In this document: positions 9,526-17,712 of the stretch, one piece after another
How the letters are laid out: the number at the start of each line of letters is the position of its first letter
How positions within the stretch are numbered: position 1 is the stretch's first letter
Assembly: GCA_003167555.1 (NCBI GenBank)
Contig: PMSN01000025.1
Coordinates: forward strand, 334,557 to 398,556
Length of the DNA stretch: 64,000 nt
Source: Spartobacteria bacterium
GTDB lineage: Bacteria > Verrucomicrobiota > Verrucomicrobiia > Chthoniobacterales > UBA10450
Direction: 5' to 3'
The notes under the pieces: generated by a model
Told to the model about the DNA's origin: nothing
What the model saw: only the letters and a program-made list of their open reading frames with translations
Databases searched by the model: none
Position numbers and translations under genes: made by a program

Positions 9526-9680
9526 TGTCATCCCGAGCCGCGCAGACGGCGAGGGACCTCACAAGCGCTCTCCCGCTTCCGCGCGGCGTCGGGCGTGTCC
9601 GTCAAATCACGCCTTCTGTTTTGAGATAACGCAAATTGCATGGGCGAGGTCCCTCGCCGTCTGCGCGGCTCGGCATGACA
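9526..9680. repeat. Dispersed palindromic repeat, long form
   Basis: Inverted repeat about 155 bp across: left arm tgtcatcccgagccgcgcag acggcgagggacct, right arm aggtccctcgccgt ctgcgcggctcggcatgaca. The arms pair over about 34 bp around a loop of roughly 85 bp. It occupies most of the 237 bp between the M20 peptidase and the NlpC/P60 gene. No gene is seen in the loop. Confidence 0.85.
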
Positions 9681-9731
9681 AGCATCTTAGCTGGTTCTTC
9701 ATCATCGGGGCCTGTGCTACTTTCCCGCTCC

Positions 9732-10796
9732 ATGCGACAAGCCAAGAGAATTGCCGGCACTCTTTTTCTGATCGCAATGATGCTGGGCGTCGTCGAGCGA
9801 GCGCGGGCCGAAGAGTCATTAGGCAACAAGCTCAAGAAAATCTTCGCGCCGACGCCGACTCCCACGCCGCGAAAGCATCGCAAGAGTTCAACCGCCAAGA
9901 AGGAAAGCGCGGAGAAATCGCCTTCGCCAAAGCCAAGCGCCACACCGGAGAAATCGCCGACACCGTCGCCGGCGAGAAAACAAAAAGCGTCGGCGAGCCC
10001 CACGCCGTCCGCGAAATCGGAAGCGAGCGCATCCGTTTCGCCGAAGAAAAAGAGAAAGACTTCTCCGAGTCCCACACCGGAAAGTTCGCCGAGCGCTTCG
10101 CCCAGAAAGAAAAAGAAGGCATCGCCATCACCAACGCCGGCAGAGTCGCCGTCGCCCAGTCCGGCCGCTACGCCTGAAGTACGCGCATCGCCGAGCGCGA
10201 CACCGTCGCCCCCTCCCGCTGCGAAGAAAAAAGGCGCGCCCGCTACCATCTCCGCGAGCAACATCACCGGCTACGACGGTTATCCCGAGAACGTGCGCAA
10301 GATCACCGACGCCGCCCTCGAACTGACGACGCGCAACCTCGATTACAAATACGGCTCGGCCGATCCGGCCAGCGGGGGGATGGATTGCTCCGGGTTCGTT
10401 TACTTCGTCCTCACGCACAGTGGCATTCGCGATGTCCCGCGCGATTCGAGTCAGCAATATGTCTGGTTGCGCAAGGCTGGAACTTTCAAGGCGGTCAACA
10501 GCCGGCAGGACGACACGTTCGAGATCGATGAGCTGGTGCCGGGCGATCTTCTTTTCTGGACCGGCACCTACAGCATCGAACGCGATCCGCCCATCACGCA
10601 TGCGATGATTTATCTCGGTCGCGAGAAGGGGACGAACCAACGGATCATGGTGGGTGCGAGCGACGGCCGCACCTACAAGGGCGAATCGCGTTACGGCGTG
10701 AGCGTTTTTGATTTCAAAATCTCGCGCGTGGGCAAAACGGACGAAGGGCGACTCACTCCGATGTTTATCGGCTATGGCCACATCCCCGGTCTGTAG
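9732..10796 (+). CDS. Secreted NlpC/P60 cell-wall hydrolase with Pro/Ser/Thr-rich linker
   Basis: Putative peptidoglycan endopeptidase, 354 residues. A Sec signal peptide (RIAGTLFLIAMMLG, cleavage near ARAEE) is followed by about 150 residues of repeated SPTPSP / PKKKRK low-complexity linker. The C-terminal NlpC/P60 domain (about 175-354) has catalytic Cys219 in GGMDCSGFVYF and His290 in PITHAMIYLG. The linker would span the periplasm or bind the wall. The start is placed at the ATG directly before the signal peptide; the open frame runs 32 codons further upstream into the repeat. Its TAG stop lies in the left arm of the palindrome at 10793. Confidence 0.88.
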   Translation: MRQAKRIAGTLFLIAMMLGVVERARAEESLGNKLKKIFAPTPTPTPRKHRKSSTAKKESAEKSPSPKPSATPEKSPTPSPARKQKASASPTPSAKSEASASVSPKKKRKTSPSPTPESSPSASPRKKKKASPSPTPAESPSPSPAATPEVRASPSATPSPPPAAKKKGAPATISASNITGYDGYPENVRKITDAALELTTRNLDYKYGSADPASGGMDCSGFVYFVLTHSGIRDVPRDSSQQYVWLRKAGTFKAVNSRQDDTFEIDELVPGDLLFWTGTYSIERDPPITHAMIYLGREKGTNQRIMVGASDGRTYKGESRYGVSVFDFKISRVGKTDEGRLTPMFIGYGHIPGL

Positions 10797-10851
10797 CGGC
10801 GGTCTCTGACCGCCGTCATCGCCATTCTCGGCGGTCGGAGACCGCCGCTAC
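10793..10851. repeat. GTAG...CTAC palindrome at the NlpC/P60 stop codon
   Basis: Arms gtagcggcggtctctgaccg and cggtcggagaccgccgctac form a near-perfect hairpin with a short loop. The TAG at 10794-10796 is the stop of the upstream hydrolase. The right arm ends 2 bp before the stop of the convergent small membrane gene. It could act as a bidirectional transcript terminus. Confidence 0.85.
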
Positions 10852-10853
10852 AA

Positions 10854-11036
10854 TTACCGCTCGTTAGGCGAAGTCGAGATAGCTGGCGTGGCGGTTTCCG
10901 TGGGACGCGGCGCTGCGCTGAAACTCAAATCGCGACGGTGTTTGTACCACGCGCCAGCGACGAGCAACACCACGACGAGAATCACGAGGCGCTGTTCGGC
11001 GGGCGTGAGAATGAAGATCGCGAAGAGCCGTCTCAT
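10854..11036 (-). CDS. Small single-span membrane protein coupled to queC
   Basis: 60 residues with one hydrophobic helix ([16 protein letters not shown], about 16-31), a positive segment KHRRD, and a short Pro/Thr-rich tail. No family assigned. Its ATG overlaps the queC stop as ATGA, which argues that it is a real, translationally coupled gene and not a chance frame. It shows no sequence link to queuosine chemistry. The start of the helix (LTPAEQR) resembles the leader of some ComEA-type helix-hairpin-helix proteins, but no such domain is present. Confidence 0.5.
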   Translation of the reverse strand: MRRLFAIFILTPAEQRLVILVVVLLVAGAWYKHRRDLSFSAAPRPTETATPAISTSPNER

Positions 11037-11716
11037 TTCGTGGCGTAGGAAATTGGATCCTCAAAGCCGGCGGCGCGAAATCCCTCGAGCCGGAGCCGGC
11101 ACGAATCGCACTCACCGCACGCGAGCCCGTCGCCGACCGGATCGTAACAACTGCGCGTTAGCGAAAAATCGACGCCGAGTTCAGTTCCCTTCCGGATGAT
11201 TTGCGATTTCGACATCGAGATAAGGGGAGCGTGGATTTGAAATCGCGTGCCCTCGACTCCAGCCTTTGTCGCGACATTCGCAAGTTCCTCGAACGCGGCG
11301 ATGAAAGCCGGCCGGCAATCGGGATAGCCGCTGTAGTCGATTGCGTTGACGCCGATAAAAATATCCGCGGCGCCCAGGACCTCACACCAGGCCAGCGCGT
11401 AGGACAGGAAGATCGTGTTCCGCGCCGGAACGTAAGTGATCGGAATGCCGCTCGTTTTTTTTGTATCGCAATTTGTCGGAACGGCGATTTCATCCGTCAG
11501 CGCCGAGCCGCCGAAGATGCGCAAATCAATCGCGGCGATTCGATGTTCGCTGGCGCCGAGCGATGCAGCCACTCGCTTCGCGGCAGTCACTTCGATGTCG
11601 TGGCGCTGGCCGTAATGGAACGAAAGCGCATGCGCATCGAAACCTTCATGAATGGCAACCGAGAGCGTCGTCGCAGAATCGAGGCCGCCGCTCAGCAGCA
11701 CCACCGCGCGTCTCAT
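11033..11716 (-). CDS. queC: 7-cyano-7-deazaguanine synthase
   Basis: Converts 7-carboxy-7-deazaguanine to preQ0, using ATP and ammonia, in queuosine biosynthesis. 227 residues. N-terminal PP-loop SGGLDSATT binds ATP, the [10 protein letters not shown] segment is family-typical, and the C-terminal zinc site is CGECDSC with an upstream Cys in RSCYDP. It follows queF by 3 bp, so the two make a short queuosine operon. queD and queE are not in the window. tgt, which uses the pathway product, lies 26 kb away. Confidence 0.95.
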   Translation of the reverse strand: MRRAVVLLSGGLDSATTLSVAIHEGFDAHALSFHYGQRHDIEVTAAKRVAASLGASEHRIAAIDLRIFGGSALTDEIAVPTNCDTKKTSGIPITYVPARNTIFLSYALAWCEVLGAADIFIGVNAIDYSGYPDCRPAFIAAFEELANVATKAGVEGTRFQIHAPLISMSKSQIIRKGTELGVDFSLTRSCYDPVGDGLACGECDSCRLRLEGFRAAGFEDPISYATK

Positions 11717-11719
11717 CGC

Positions 11720-12139
11720 TTACCTATCGGGAAACTCGGCGCGCACGGTGAGAGCGATCCCGCCTCGAGCGGAAAACTCCGCGGTGACGCTTGCGTAGCG
11801 CGGGTCGCAGGCACGGACGAAATCATCGAGGATGCGATTGGTGACAGTCTCGTTAAAGGCCCGCTCATTTCGATAGGAAGCCAGATAGAATTTCAGCGAC
11901 TTGCTCTCGATGCAGATTTTTGCGGGAACGTATTCGATGGTGATCTGCGCGAAATCCACCTGGCCGGTTACGGGACAAAGCGAAGTGAAATCGGCCGTCT
12001 CAAATCGGATCCGGTAATTGCGTCGCGCGGGATTTGGAAACGTCTCGAGGCGCGCCTCCGCGGGTGAGGCAGGGAGACGCGTCTCACTCTTTCCGAGCAA
12101 GGTCAGCGCTTGCGGTTTGGTTCGTTTCGCCACGAGCAC
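11720..12139 (-). CDS. queF: NADPH-dependent 7-cyano-7-deazaguanine reductase (type I)
   Basis: Reduces the nitrile of preQ0 to preQ1. 139 residues, the length of the single-domain (type I, YkvM-like) form. Catalytic Cys55 is in TSLCPVTGQ, with Asp62 in the following VDFAQI and the substrate-binding glutamate in CIESKSLKFYLAS (Glu78). NERAFNE is the conserved tail helix motif. First gene of the queF-queC-small ORF operon. Upstream is a palindromic repeat and the convergent-side end of a secreted-protein gene. Confidence 0.95.
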   Translation of the reverse strand: MLVAKRTKPQALTLLGKSETRLPASPAEARLETFPNPARRNYRIRFETADFTSLCPVTGQVDFAQITIEYVPAKICIESKSLKFYLASYRNERAFNETVTNRILDDFVRACDPRYASVTAEFSARGGIALTVRAEFPDR

Positions 12140-12179
12140 TAATTACGGCTCACCGGCCCGGGATTCAATTAGCTTTCAA

Positions 12180-12256
12180 TGTGGGAGCGACCTCAGTGTC
12201 GCGACTGGTCGAATGAGTTGCGTGCCGGGAGTCGGGGCACTGAGGCCCCTCCCACA
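12180..12256. repeat. Palindrome between queF and the secreted-protein gene
   Basis: Arms tgtgggagcgacctcagtg and cactgaggcccctcccaca pair with a few mismatches around a ~38 bp loop that itself holds a weaker hairpin (gtcgcgactgg / gccgggagtcg). It lies just beyond the stop of the 12267 gene and upstream of queF. It is not identical to the other two palindrome families in the window. Confidence 0.75.
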
Positions 12257-12266
12257 TTAGGTTTGC

Positions 12267-13121
12267 TCAGTCCGGCTGGCGCAACATCGGATCGTTGAGC
12301 GCGCGCTCGCGGTCGCCGGGCTTGTTGTAGTTCCAGTAATCGACTTTCAGGTTGCGCTTCAATTTCAAGTGGCTGCCATCGGCGGCGGTCCATTCGCGGA
12401 GCAGATGCGGCCCGTCGCGATCGAGAATGAAATGGTCGATCCCGGCGGCGTGCTGCACGTCGACGTCGATGAACTTCTCCGTCGAGGTGAACGAAATCTT
12501 CGCCGGCTTAAACGCGAACGTGTCCTTCTTCGAATTGATCGTCGAACCGGCCAACTGCACTTCGAATCCGGTCGCCGGTTTGGAAAAATCGAGGGTGCGC
12601 ACGAGCCACGGCAGCTCATCGTAGAAGTACCCGTTCGCCGGCAGCGCGACGTTTTCTTTTCCGTCCGCCATCCCGTCCCAATAGGTGTGATATTCGTAGC
12701 TGAATTGATCGGCGCTGCGGCGCGCCTCCTTGAAGGTATTGCCGCAACTGTCGTTGCTCGTGAGGGAAAACTTCAGAAGCTGCGCGTTGTCGACTCGCCA
12801 GAAGTTCGAGTGCATTTGCTGATAAACGTAAAGCCCGGTCGGCACGTGCAGAATCTGGTTGAGCTTGAGGACCGCGACCGCTTCGGGCTGCTCCGGATTA
12901 TCCGGCTTGACCAGTTGCTTCGGATCGAACGGCTCGCGCACCAGAATGTGGAGGACTTCGCATTGGCGCGGAACGCCGTAGCGGGCGATCTGCCCTTCGT
13001 AGATATTGAACTCGGCTTTGCCGTCGCCCCAGTAGCTGTTGTTTTGCAACAGGGCCGGCGTGAACTGACCGAAGGCGTTCGCGGCCACGAAAAACGCAAC
13101 CAACTGAAGCGAGCGAAACAT
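12267..13121 (-). CDS. Secreted protein of unknown function
   Basis: 284 residues from the ATG at 13121, which opens a signal peptide (LQLVAFFVAANAFGQF). The remainder is soluble and beta-rich looking. Recognisable pieces are a tyrosine-rich central part (YQQMHSNFWRV, SYEYHTYWDGMADGKENV) and a C-terminal segment with paired aspartates (DVDVQHAAGIDHFILDRDG). I recognise no family. A longer reading starting at 13247 would translate a repetitive intergenic sequence and is rejected. Probably periplasmic or outer-membrane associated, single-gene unit. Confidence 0.75.
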   Translation of the reverse strand: MFRSLQLVAFFVAANAFGQFTPALLQNNSYWGDGKAEFNIYEGQIARYGVPRQCEVLHILVREPFDPKQLVKPDNPEQPEAVAVLKLNQILHVPTGLYVYQQMHSNFWRVDNAQLLKFSLTSNDSCGNTFKEARRSADQFSYEYHTYWDGMADGKENVALPANGYFYDELPWLVRTLDFSKPATGFEVQLAGSTINSKKDTFAFKPAKISFTSTEKFIDVDVQHAAGIDHFILDRDGPHLLREWTAADGSHLKLKRNLKVDYWNYNKPGDRERALNDPMLRQPD

Positions 13122-13166
13122 TCCCCGAAAATATGGCATTCCAGCAGAGTGTCGAGGTTTCTGCCA

Positions 13167-13201
13167 TTGGGCGTTGGACGTTGGGCGTTGGACGTTAGAC
13201 G
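13167..13201. repeat. Short tandem repeat, 14-bp unit
   Basis: Two exact copies of ttgggcgttggacg (13167-13180, 13181-13194) followed by a partial copy ttagacg. It lies in the divergent region between the secreted-protein gene and the DUF6572 gene and probably overlaps their upstream sequences. Its reverse translation gives the NVQRPTSNAQ-type peptide seen in spurious upstream extensions of both genes. Confidence 0.7.
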
Positions 13202-13209
13202 TTTCTGAA

Positions 13210-13605
13210 ATGAGTTCGAGCGACCCAACGGTGTCTGGCGTGGCCAATCCAGCCGTGATCGATCTCTTCGCGCACGATCAAAAAACGGATCAGGTTCTTC
13301 TCGCGATGAACGAGCCGCGGCCATGGGATAGCTCCGCTGAGCGGCTGCACGAACTCCAGGAAAAATTCAACGCCTACGTTTCCTTCCTGCTCGACGGCGA
13401 GATGGTGGCCGCGCATCCGGAGCTGGCCGGCAAATCGGCGCGCATCGAGCTGCGTTGCGATCACATGCCGGACGAGCGCGCGCTTGGTTTGCTCGAGCTG
13501 ATTCACAATCAACTCGAGCTTCAGGAAATAAAGATGGAGGTCGTCGTGGCGCAGCAGGGATGTGATGAAGGGTTGCGCGTGCCACCCCGGTTGACGCGAG
13601 ATTGA
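13210..13605 (+). CDS. DUF6572 domain protein
   Basis: 131-residue soluble protein. The conserved order is NPAVIDLFAHD, then TDQVLLAMNEPRPWD, LHELQEKFNAYVSFLLDGEM, ELRCDHMPD, and a C-terminal helix. This pattern is typical of DUF6572, a family of small bacterial proteins of unknown role. The start is the ATG before SSSDPTV; the frame extends upstream only through the tandem repeat. The TGA stop at 13603-13605 is immediately followed by the palindromic repeat. It is divergent from the secreted-protein gene. Confidence 0.75.
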   Translation: MSSSDPTVSGVANPAVIDLFAHDQKTDQVLLAMNEPRPWDSSAERLHELQEKFNAYVSFLLDGEMVAAHPELAGKSARIELRCDHMPDERALGLLELIHNQLELQEIKMEVVVAQQGCDEGLRVPPRLTRD

Positions 13606-13761
13606 TGTCATCCCGAGCCGCGCCGACGGCGAGGGATCTCGCACCTGCAAATTAGGGCTGGCGCCAAACATCAGGGATCATCTGACGTAAACGTCTGTTG
13701 CAGCGCGCAAGCGGTAGACCGCTTGCGAGGTCCCTCGCCGTCTGCGCGGCTCGGGATGACA
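13606..13761. repeat. Dispersed palindromic repeat, long form
   Basis: Same type as 9526-9680: outer arms tgtcatcccgagccgcgccg and cgcggctcgggatgaca, about 156 bp in total. A secondary hairpin (gcgcaagcggtagaccgcttgcg type) sits near the right arm. It directly abuts the DUF6572 stop codon and ends 11 bp before the stop of the convergent apt gene, so it lies between two converging genes. Confidence 0.85.
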
Positions 13762-13772
13762 ACGCAACGCGC

Positions 13773-14303
13773 TCAGTACTTCAAAAACGAAACCACCGGT
13801 GTCGGCGCGAGCTTCTCGCGGCCGTGCAGGAACTCCAATTCGATCAGGAACTGCGCTTCGAGGAGAATGCCGCCGACTTTTTTGATCAGCGTCGCAGCAG
13901 ACGCCGACGTGCCGCCGGTCGCGAGGAGATCGTCGATTAGGACAATTTTTTCGCCGGCCTCGATGGCATCGATGTGCAGCTCCATCTCGGCCTCGCCGTA
14001 TTCGAGAGAATATTTCGCGCTCTCGGTTTTGTACGGCAGCCGGCCTTTCTTTCGCAACGGGACAAAGCCAATCCCGAGCTCATACGCGACCGCCGAGCCA
14101 AAGAGAAATCCGCGCGCATCGATTCCCACGATTTTGTCGATCGCCTTGCCGCGGCACTGCTCGAGGAACGCATCGATCGATGCGCGGAAAAGCGTGCCAT
14201 TCGCGAGAATGGGGGTGATGTCCTTGAAGATGATTCCTGTCTTCGGAAAATCCGGCACATCGCGCACCGCGGCGCGCAGTTTTTGAAGAGAGTCGGGAGC
14301 CAT
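13773..14303 (-). CDS. apt: Adenine phosphoribosyltransferase
   Basis: Salvages adenine to AMP with PRPP. 176 residues, the normal length for Apt. The N-terminal region is RDVPDFPKTGIIFKDITP. DARGFLFGSAVAYELG is the adenine/PRPP loop, FVPLRKKGRLP the flexible loop, and VLIDDLLATGGTSAS the PRPP signature. The start at 14303 (MAPDSLQKL) fits the family. It is monocistronic, convergent with the DUF6572 gene, and divergent from the DUF3828-like gene. Confidence 0.95.
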   Translation of the reverse strand: MAPDSLQKLRAAVRDVPDFPKTGIIFKDITPILANGTLFRASIDAFLEQCRGKAIDKIVGIDARGFLFGSAVAYELGIGFVPLRKKGRLPYKTESAKYSLEYGEAEMELHIDAIEAGEKIVLIDDLLATGGTSASAATLIKKVGGILLEAQFLIELEFLHGREKLAPTPVVSFLKY

Positions 14304-14404
14304 GGCCGGACGCTAGCGGGTCGCTCGGAAACGTCAACGGCAGGCCGAACTGTTGGATTTATCGGCGCCTGACATTAAGCTGCACGCATCCGTCACCCAC
14401 TCGC

Positions 14405-14848
14405 ATGAAACCATTCATCTCTGTCTGCGCTGTCGTTTTTGTCCTGGGATTTTCTTCCGCCACGCGCGCGGCCGAGCCATCGCCGGCAAATCCTTCCGAC
14501 GCCATTCGCGGCTTCTATCGATGGTATGTGACGGCGGTGATTGCCAACCGGCAACCGATGGAAAATCGCAAGGAGATGAAGCGCTTCGTGACTGAGCGCC
14601 TTCTCAACGAAATCGACAAGATGGTGAAGGGCCCGGATGGACTCGACGGCGATTATTTTCTCGACGCGCAGGACTTCGATAAGCTTTGGGCGAAAAACAT
14701 TACCGTCTCGAATCTGAAAGTCAGCGGGAAGAACGCCACGGCCGAGGTGCTGCTCGCGGGGAAGGGCGAGATGCGTCGCCGGCTCAAGGTCGACCTGGTG
14801 AACGACGGCGCGGCTTGGAAGATCGACAAGGTGCAGGGGCGCGAGTAG
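14405..14848 (+). CDS. Secreted DUF3828-like protein
   Basis: 147 residues with a signal peptide (FISVCAVVFVLGFSSATRA). The mature part starts with PSDAIRGFYRWYVTAVI, continues through a region with ERLLNEIDKM and GDYFLDAQDFDKLW, and ends in a small beta module (NATAEVLLAGKGEMRRR, GAAWKIDKVQG). This matches the NTF2-like/DUF3828 style of periplasmic protein. Function is unknown. It precedes the haem operon by 63 bp and could be its first gene, but nothing ties it to tetrapyrroles. Confidence 0.75.
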   Translation: MKPFISVCAVVFVLGFSSATRAAEPSPANPSDAIRGFYRWYVTAVIANRQPMENRKEMKRFVTERLLNEIDKMVKGPDGLDGDYFLDAQDFDKLWAKNITVSNLKVSGKNATAEVLLAGKGEMRRRLKVDLVNDGAAWKIDKVQGRE

Positions 14849-14911
14849 CGGTCGAGGCGCAAGGGGCAGGATTGCCAAGGAGAGTGGCCCCTTCTAAAAT
14901 AGCTGCTCCCA

Positions 14912-15703
14912 ATGGACCGCCAGCTCTTGATCGCTTCGACGCTTTGTTTTTTCACGGCGCTCGTGCGCACCCTCCTCGCGGCGCGCGACGGAATCTCGCT
15001 CCACGGCCGCTTTAATTTTTTCGCGATCGGGCTCGGCTTTCTTTTTCAATCGGCGTTCCTTTCCATCCGCGGACATGCGCTCGGCCGCTGTCCGCTCACA
15101 AATCTCTTCGAGGTTTTCGTCTTTCTCGCCTGGTCGGTCGCGTTGATTTATCTGCTGATCGGTCCAGCGTATCGCCTTTCGCTCATGGGAGCGTTCACGG
15201 CGCCGCTCGTTTTCGCGCTGCAAACGTTTGCCCTGGCCGCGCCCATCGATGTGCCGCATCGCTCGCATTTGTCGGCGAATCCGTGGCTGGAATTTCACGC
15301 CTCGATCTCGATGATCGCCTACGGCGCTTTCGCGCTCGCGTGTGTGGCAGGCGTGATGTACCTCGTGCAGGAGCGGCAACTCAAGACGCATCAAATTCAT
15401 TCGATCTTTTATCGTCTGCCGCCGCTCACGAATCTTTTTGCCGCGATCACGCGTCTGCTCTGGCTCGGCTTCGCGCTTTATAGCGCCGGCCTTGTCAGCG
15501 GATTTTTTACCGGTGGGCCGCTGCCAAGGCTGAAAATGGTGGCCGCGTTCGCCGTCTGGCTTTTTTACGGCGCGATTTTGCAAGGCCGGCATCTCCACTG
15601 GTTCGCGCCGAAACGCGTGGCGGCGCTTTGCATCCTCGCCTTCAGCGCGGCGGTCTCGGTTTTGTGGGCCATCAACTTCGTGTCGCAAACCCGTCCGGTA
15701 TGA
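14912..15703 (+). CDS. CcsA/HemX-type membrane protein upstream of hemA
   Basis: 263 residues with about eight hydrophobic helices. It belongs to the cytochrome c assembly/HemX superfamily: the HASISMIAYGAFALACVAG helix carries a conserved histidine, and further histidines (IDVPHRSHL, GRHLHWF) could be haem ligands. In many bacteria HemX is encoded directly before hemA and lowers glutamyl-tRNA reductase levels, while CcsA exports haem for cytochrome c. Here it overlaps hemA by ATGA, which favours a HemX-like role. No CcsB partner is next to it. The tryptophan-rich WWD motif of full CcsA is not evident. Confidence 0.82.
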   Translation: MDRQLLIASTLCFFTALVRTLLAARDGISLHGRFNFFAIGLGFLFQSAFLSIRGHALGRCPLTNLFEVFVFLAWSVALIYLLIGPAYRLSLMGAFTAPLVFALQTFALAAPIDVPHRSHLSANPWLEFHASISMIAYGAFALACVAGVMYLVQERQLKTHQIHSIFYRLPPLTNLFAAITRLLWLGFALYSAGLVSGFFTGGPLPRLKMVAAFAVWLFYGAILQGRHLHWFAPKRVAALCILAFSAAVSVLWAINFVSQTRPV

Positions 15704-16764
15704 CGAACCTGTTTTGCATCGGCATCAGCCATCACACCGCGAAAGTGGAGACGCGCGAACGTTACGCGCTCCGGCGTTCGGAAGAAGCGGTGCGAGCGGG
15801 AAGCGGATGTGCGGAAGCGCTCATCCTGCCTACGTGCAATCGCGTGGAAGTTTACGGCGCGGCGGATTCGTCCATCGGCACGGAGCAGATCGTGCGCTGT
15901 TTGGCGGAATCGGAAACAATGGAAGACGCCAGCGCATTTTATCGCTACGAAGGGGAAGATTGTGTGCGCCATCTGTTTCGGGTTGTGTCCGGCCTCGATT
16001 CAATGGTGATCGGCGAAACCGAAATCCTGGGGCAAGCCAAGAAAGCTTATGAGAACGCGCGCGCCTCGGGAAATGCCGGCCCGTTGTTGCATCGCCTTTT
16101 CCAACGCGCGTTTCGCGCCGCGAAACAAGTGCGCAGCCGCACCGAGATTACGCGCGGCGCGGTTTCGGTTGGATCGGTGGCAGTGGAACTGGCGGTTAAA
16201 ATTTTCGGCGATCTCCGCGAGCGCAAAGTGTTGCTGCTCGGCGCGGGGGAGACGAGCGAGCGGACCGCGCGAGCTTTGAGTTCGCGCGGCGTGACCGACA
16301 TTCGCGTGAGCAACCGCTCGATCGAGCGTGCGGAAACGTTGGCTGCCGTGGTGCGTGGACGCGCTGTGCCCTTCTCCGCGTGGGCCGATCAATGCGCGGA
16401 GATCGACATCCTGATTTCTTCCACGTCCGCCGAAGAGCCACTCTTAACGCCCCTCATCTTGTCGCCGTTGATCCGGGAGCGATTGGATCGCCCGCTTTTC
16501 ATTATCGATATCGCCGTGCCGCGCGATGTGGCGCCGGAGGTGAATGAAATGGACGGCGTATATCTTTACGACATCGATTCGCTTCAATCGATCGCAGCCC
16601 AATCGCTCGCGCTCCGCCGGCAGCAGATCGCGGCCGGTGAGGAGATCATCGCGGAACACGTCGCCGATTTCCGCGCGCGTTACGGACAGTTCGGCGAAGC
16701 GGCGAAACGTCCGCCGGTGTCCGGCGGATTGGATGAGGCGACGCTGCGCGCTTCGGAACTGTAA
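15700..16764 (+). CDS. hemA: Glutamyl-tRNA reductase
   Basis: First committed step of C5 tetrapyrrole synthesis: reduces glutamyl-tRNA to glutamate-1-semialdehyde. 354 residues. Catalytic Cys46 is in LPTCNRVEVY. GLDSMVIGETEILGQ is the family signature, LLLGAGETSERTARAL the NADPH-binding motif, and FIIDIAVPRDVAPEV follows. The C-terminal dimerisation domain is shortened compared with the usual ~420 residues. The ATG at 15700 overlaps the HemX stop. hemC follows after 9 bp. hemL is not in the window. Confidence 0.95.
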   Translation: MTNLFCIGISHHTAKVETRERYALRRSEEAVRAGSGCAEALILPTCNRVEVYGAADSSIGTEQIVRCLAESETMEDASAFYRYEGEDCVRHLFRVVSGLDSMVIGETEILGQAKKAYENARASGNAGPLLHRLFQRAFRAAKQVRSRTEITRGAVSVGSVAVELAVKIFGDLRERKVLLLGAGETSERTARALSSRGVTDIRVSNRSIERAETLAAVVRGRAVPFSAWADQCAEIDILISSTSAEEPLLTPLILSPLIRERLDRPLFIIDIAVPRDVAPEVNEMDGVYLYDIDSLQSIAAQSLALRRQQIAAGEEIIAEHVADFRARYGQFGEAAKRPPVSGGLDEATLRASEL

Positions 16765-16773
16765 CAGCGCTCC

Positions 16774-17712
16774 ATGAGCGCCGAAAAACAAAAGATCATT
16801 CTGGGCTCGCGCGGGAGCGAGCTGGCGCGGGCGCAAACGGCGATGGTGCTGAATGCGTTGCGAGGAGCGTGGCCGCAACTCGACGTGCGGATCGAGATCA
16901 TCAAGACCAGCGGAGACGAACGCGGAGCTGAGCCGATCGATCCGCGCGCCGGCCGCAAAGGAGTTTTCACCGGCGAAATCGAGCGCGCTTTATTGGCGGG
17001 CGCGATCGACATCGCCGTGCACAGCGCAAAAGATCTCCCGAGTGACCCGACTGCGGGATTGGAAGTATTTGCCGCTCTTCCCCGCGCCGCAGTGGACGAC
17101 GTCTTGATCCGAAAAAGTCCGGGTGATCTGGCTTCGTTGAGACGCCACGCGATCGTCGCGACGGGCAGTGTGCGTCGGCGGCATCAACTCCGCTGGCAAC
17201 GTCCCGACATCGAGATTGTCGATCTGCGCGGAAATGTGCCGACGCGTTTACGGAAGCTGGTCAGCAACGAATGGGACGCCATCGTGCTGGCGCGCGCCGG
17301 GATCGAACGCCTCGGTCACGATTTATCGGGCGGGTCTTTTGTTTTTGAAGGGACGCGCTTCCATGCGGAAATTTTGTCGCGGGCTGAGTTTCTCCCGGCG
17401 GGCGGGCAGGGTGTGATCGCCTTGGAGCTGCGAAGCGAGGACGAAAACACTAAGGCACTCGCGGATCGCGTGAACCATCCCGAGACGATTCTTTGTTTGA
17501 ACGCAGAAAGGGAATTTCTGCGATTGTTGCAAGGTGATTGTAATTCACCGGTGGGCGTGCTGGCGACGATGGAGGGAAAGGTGATGAAGGTGCGCGCGCA
17601 GATTTTCGAACCTGGCGCGAGGGAGCCACACGCGGGCGAAGTCGAAGGACCGATTGAAGAAGGCGCCGAACGATTGGCCGCCCGCTTAATGGAAAAGATC
17701 AATGGCCGATAA
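16774..17712 (+). CDS. hemC: Porphobilinogen deaminase (hydroxymethylbilane synthase)
   Basis: Condenses four porphobilinogens into hydroxymethylbilane. 312 residues. Visible motifs: LGSRGSELARAQT, TSGDE, GRKGVFTGEIERALL, DIAVHSAKDLPS, SVRRRHQL and DLRGNVPTRLRKL. Cys256, in QGDCNSPVG, is the attachment site of the dipyrromethane cofactor. The gene overlaps the downstream cobA-hemD fusion by 11 bp. It is the third gene in the HemX-hemA-hemC-cobA/hemD operon. Confidence 0.96.
   Translation: MSAEKQKIILGSRGSELARAQTAMVLNALRGAWPQLDVRIEIIKTSGDERGAEPIDPRAGRKGVFTGEIERALLAGAIDIAVHSAKDLPSDPTAGLEVFAALPRAAVDDVLIRKSPGDLASLRRHAIVATGSVRRRHQLRWQRPDIEIVDLRGNVPTRLRKLVSNEWDAIVLARAGIERLGHDLSGGSFVFEGTRFHAEILSRAEFLPAGGQGVIALELRSEDENTKALADRVNHPETILCLNAEREFLRLLQGDCNSPVGVLATMEGKVMKVRAQIFEPGAREPHAGEVEGPIEEGAERLAARLMEKINGR

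Noticed and set aside
13155..13205. Tandem ttgggcgttggacg repeat as a CRISPR fragment
   Set aside because: Units are 14 bp and directly adjacent, with no spacers and no cas genes.
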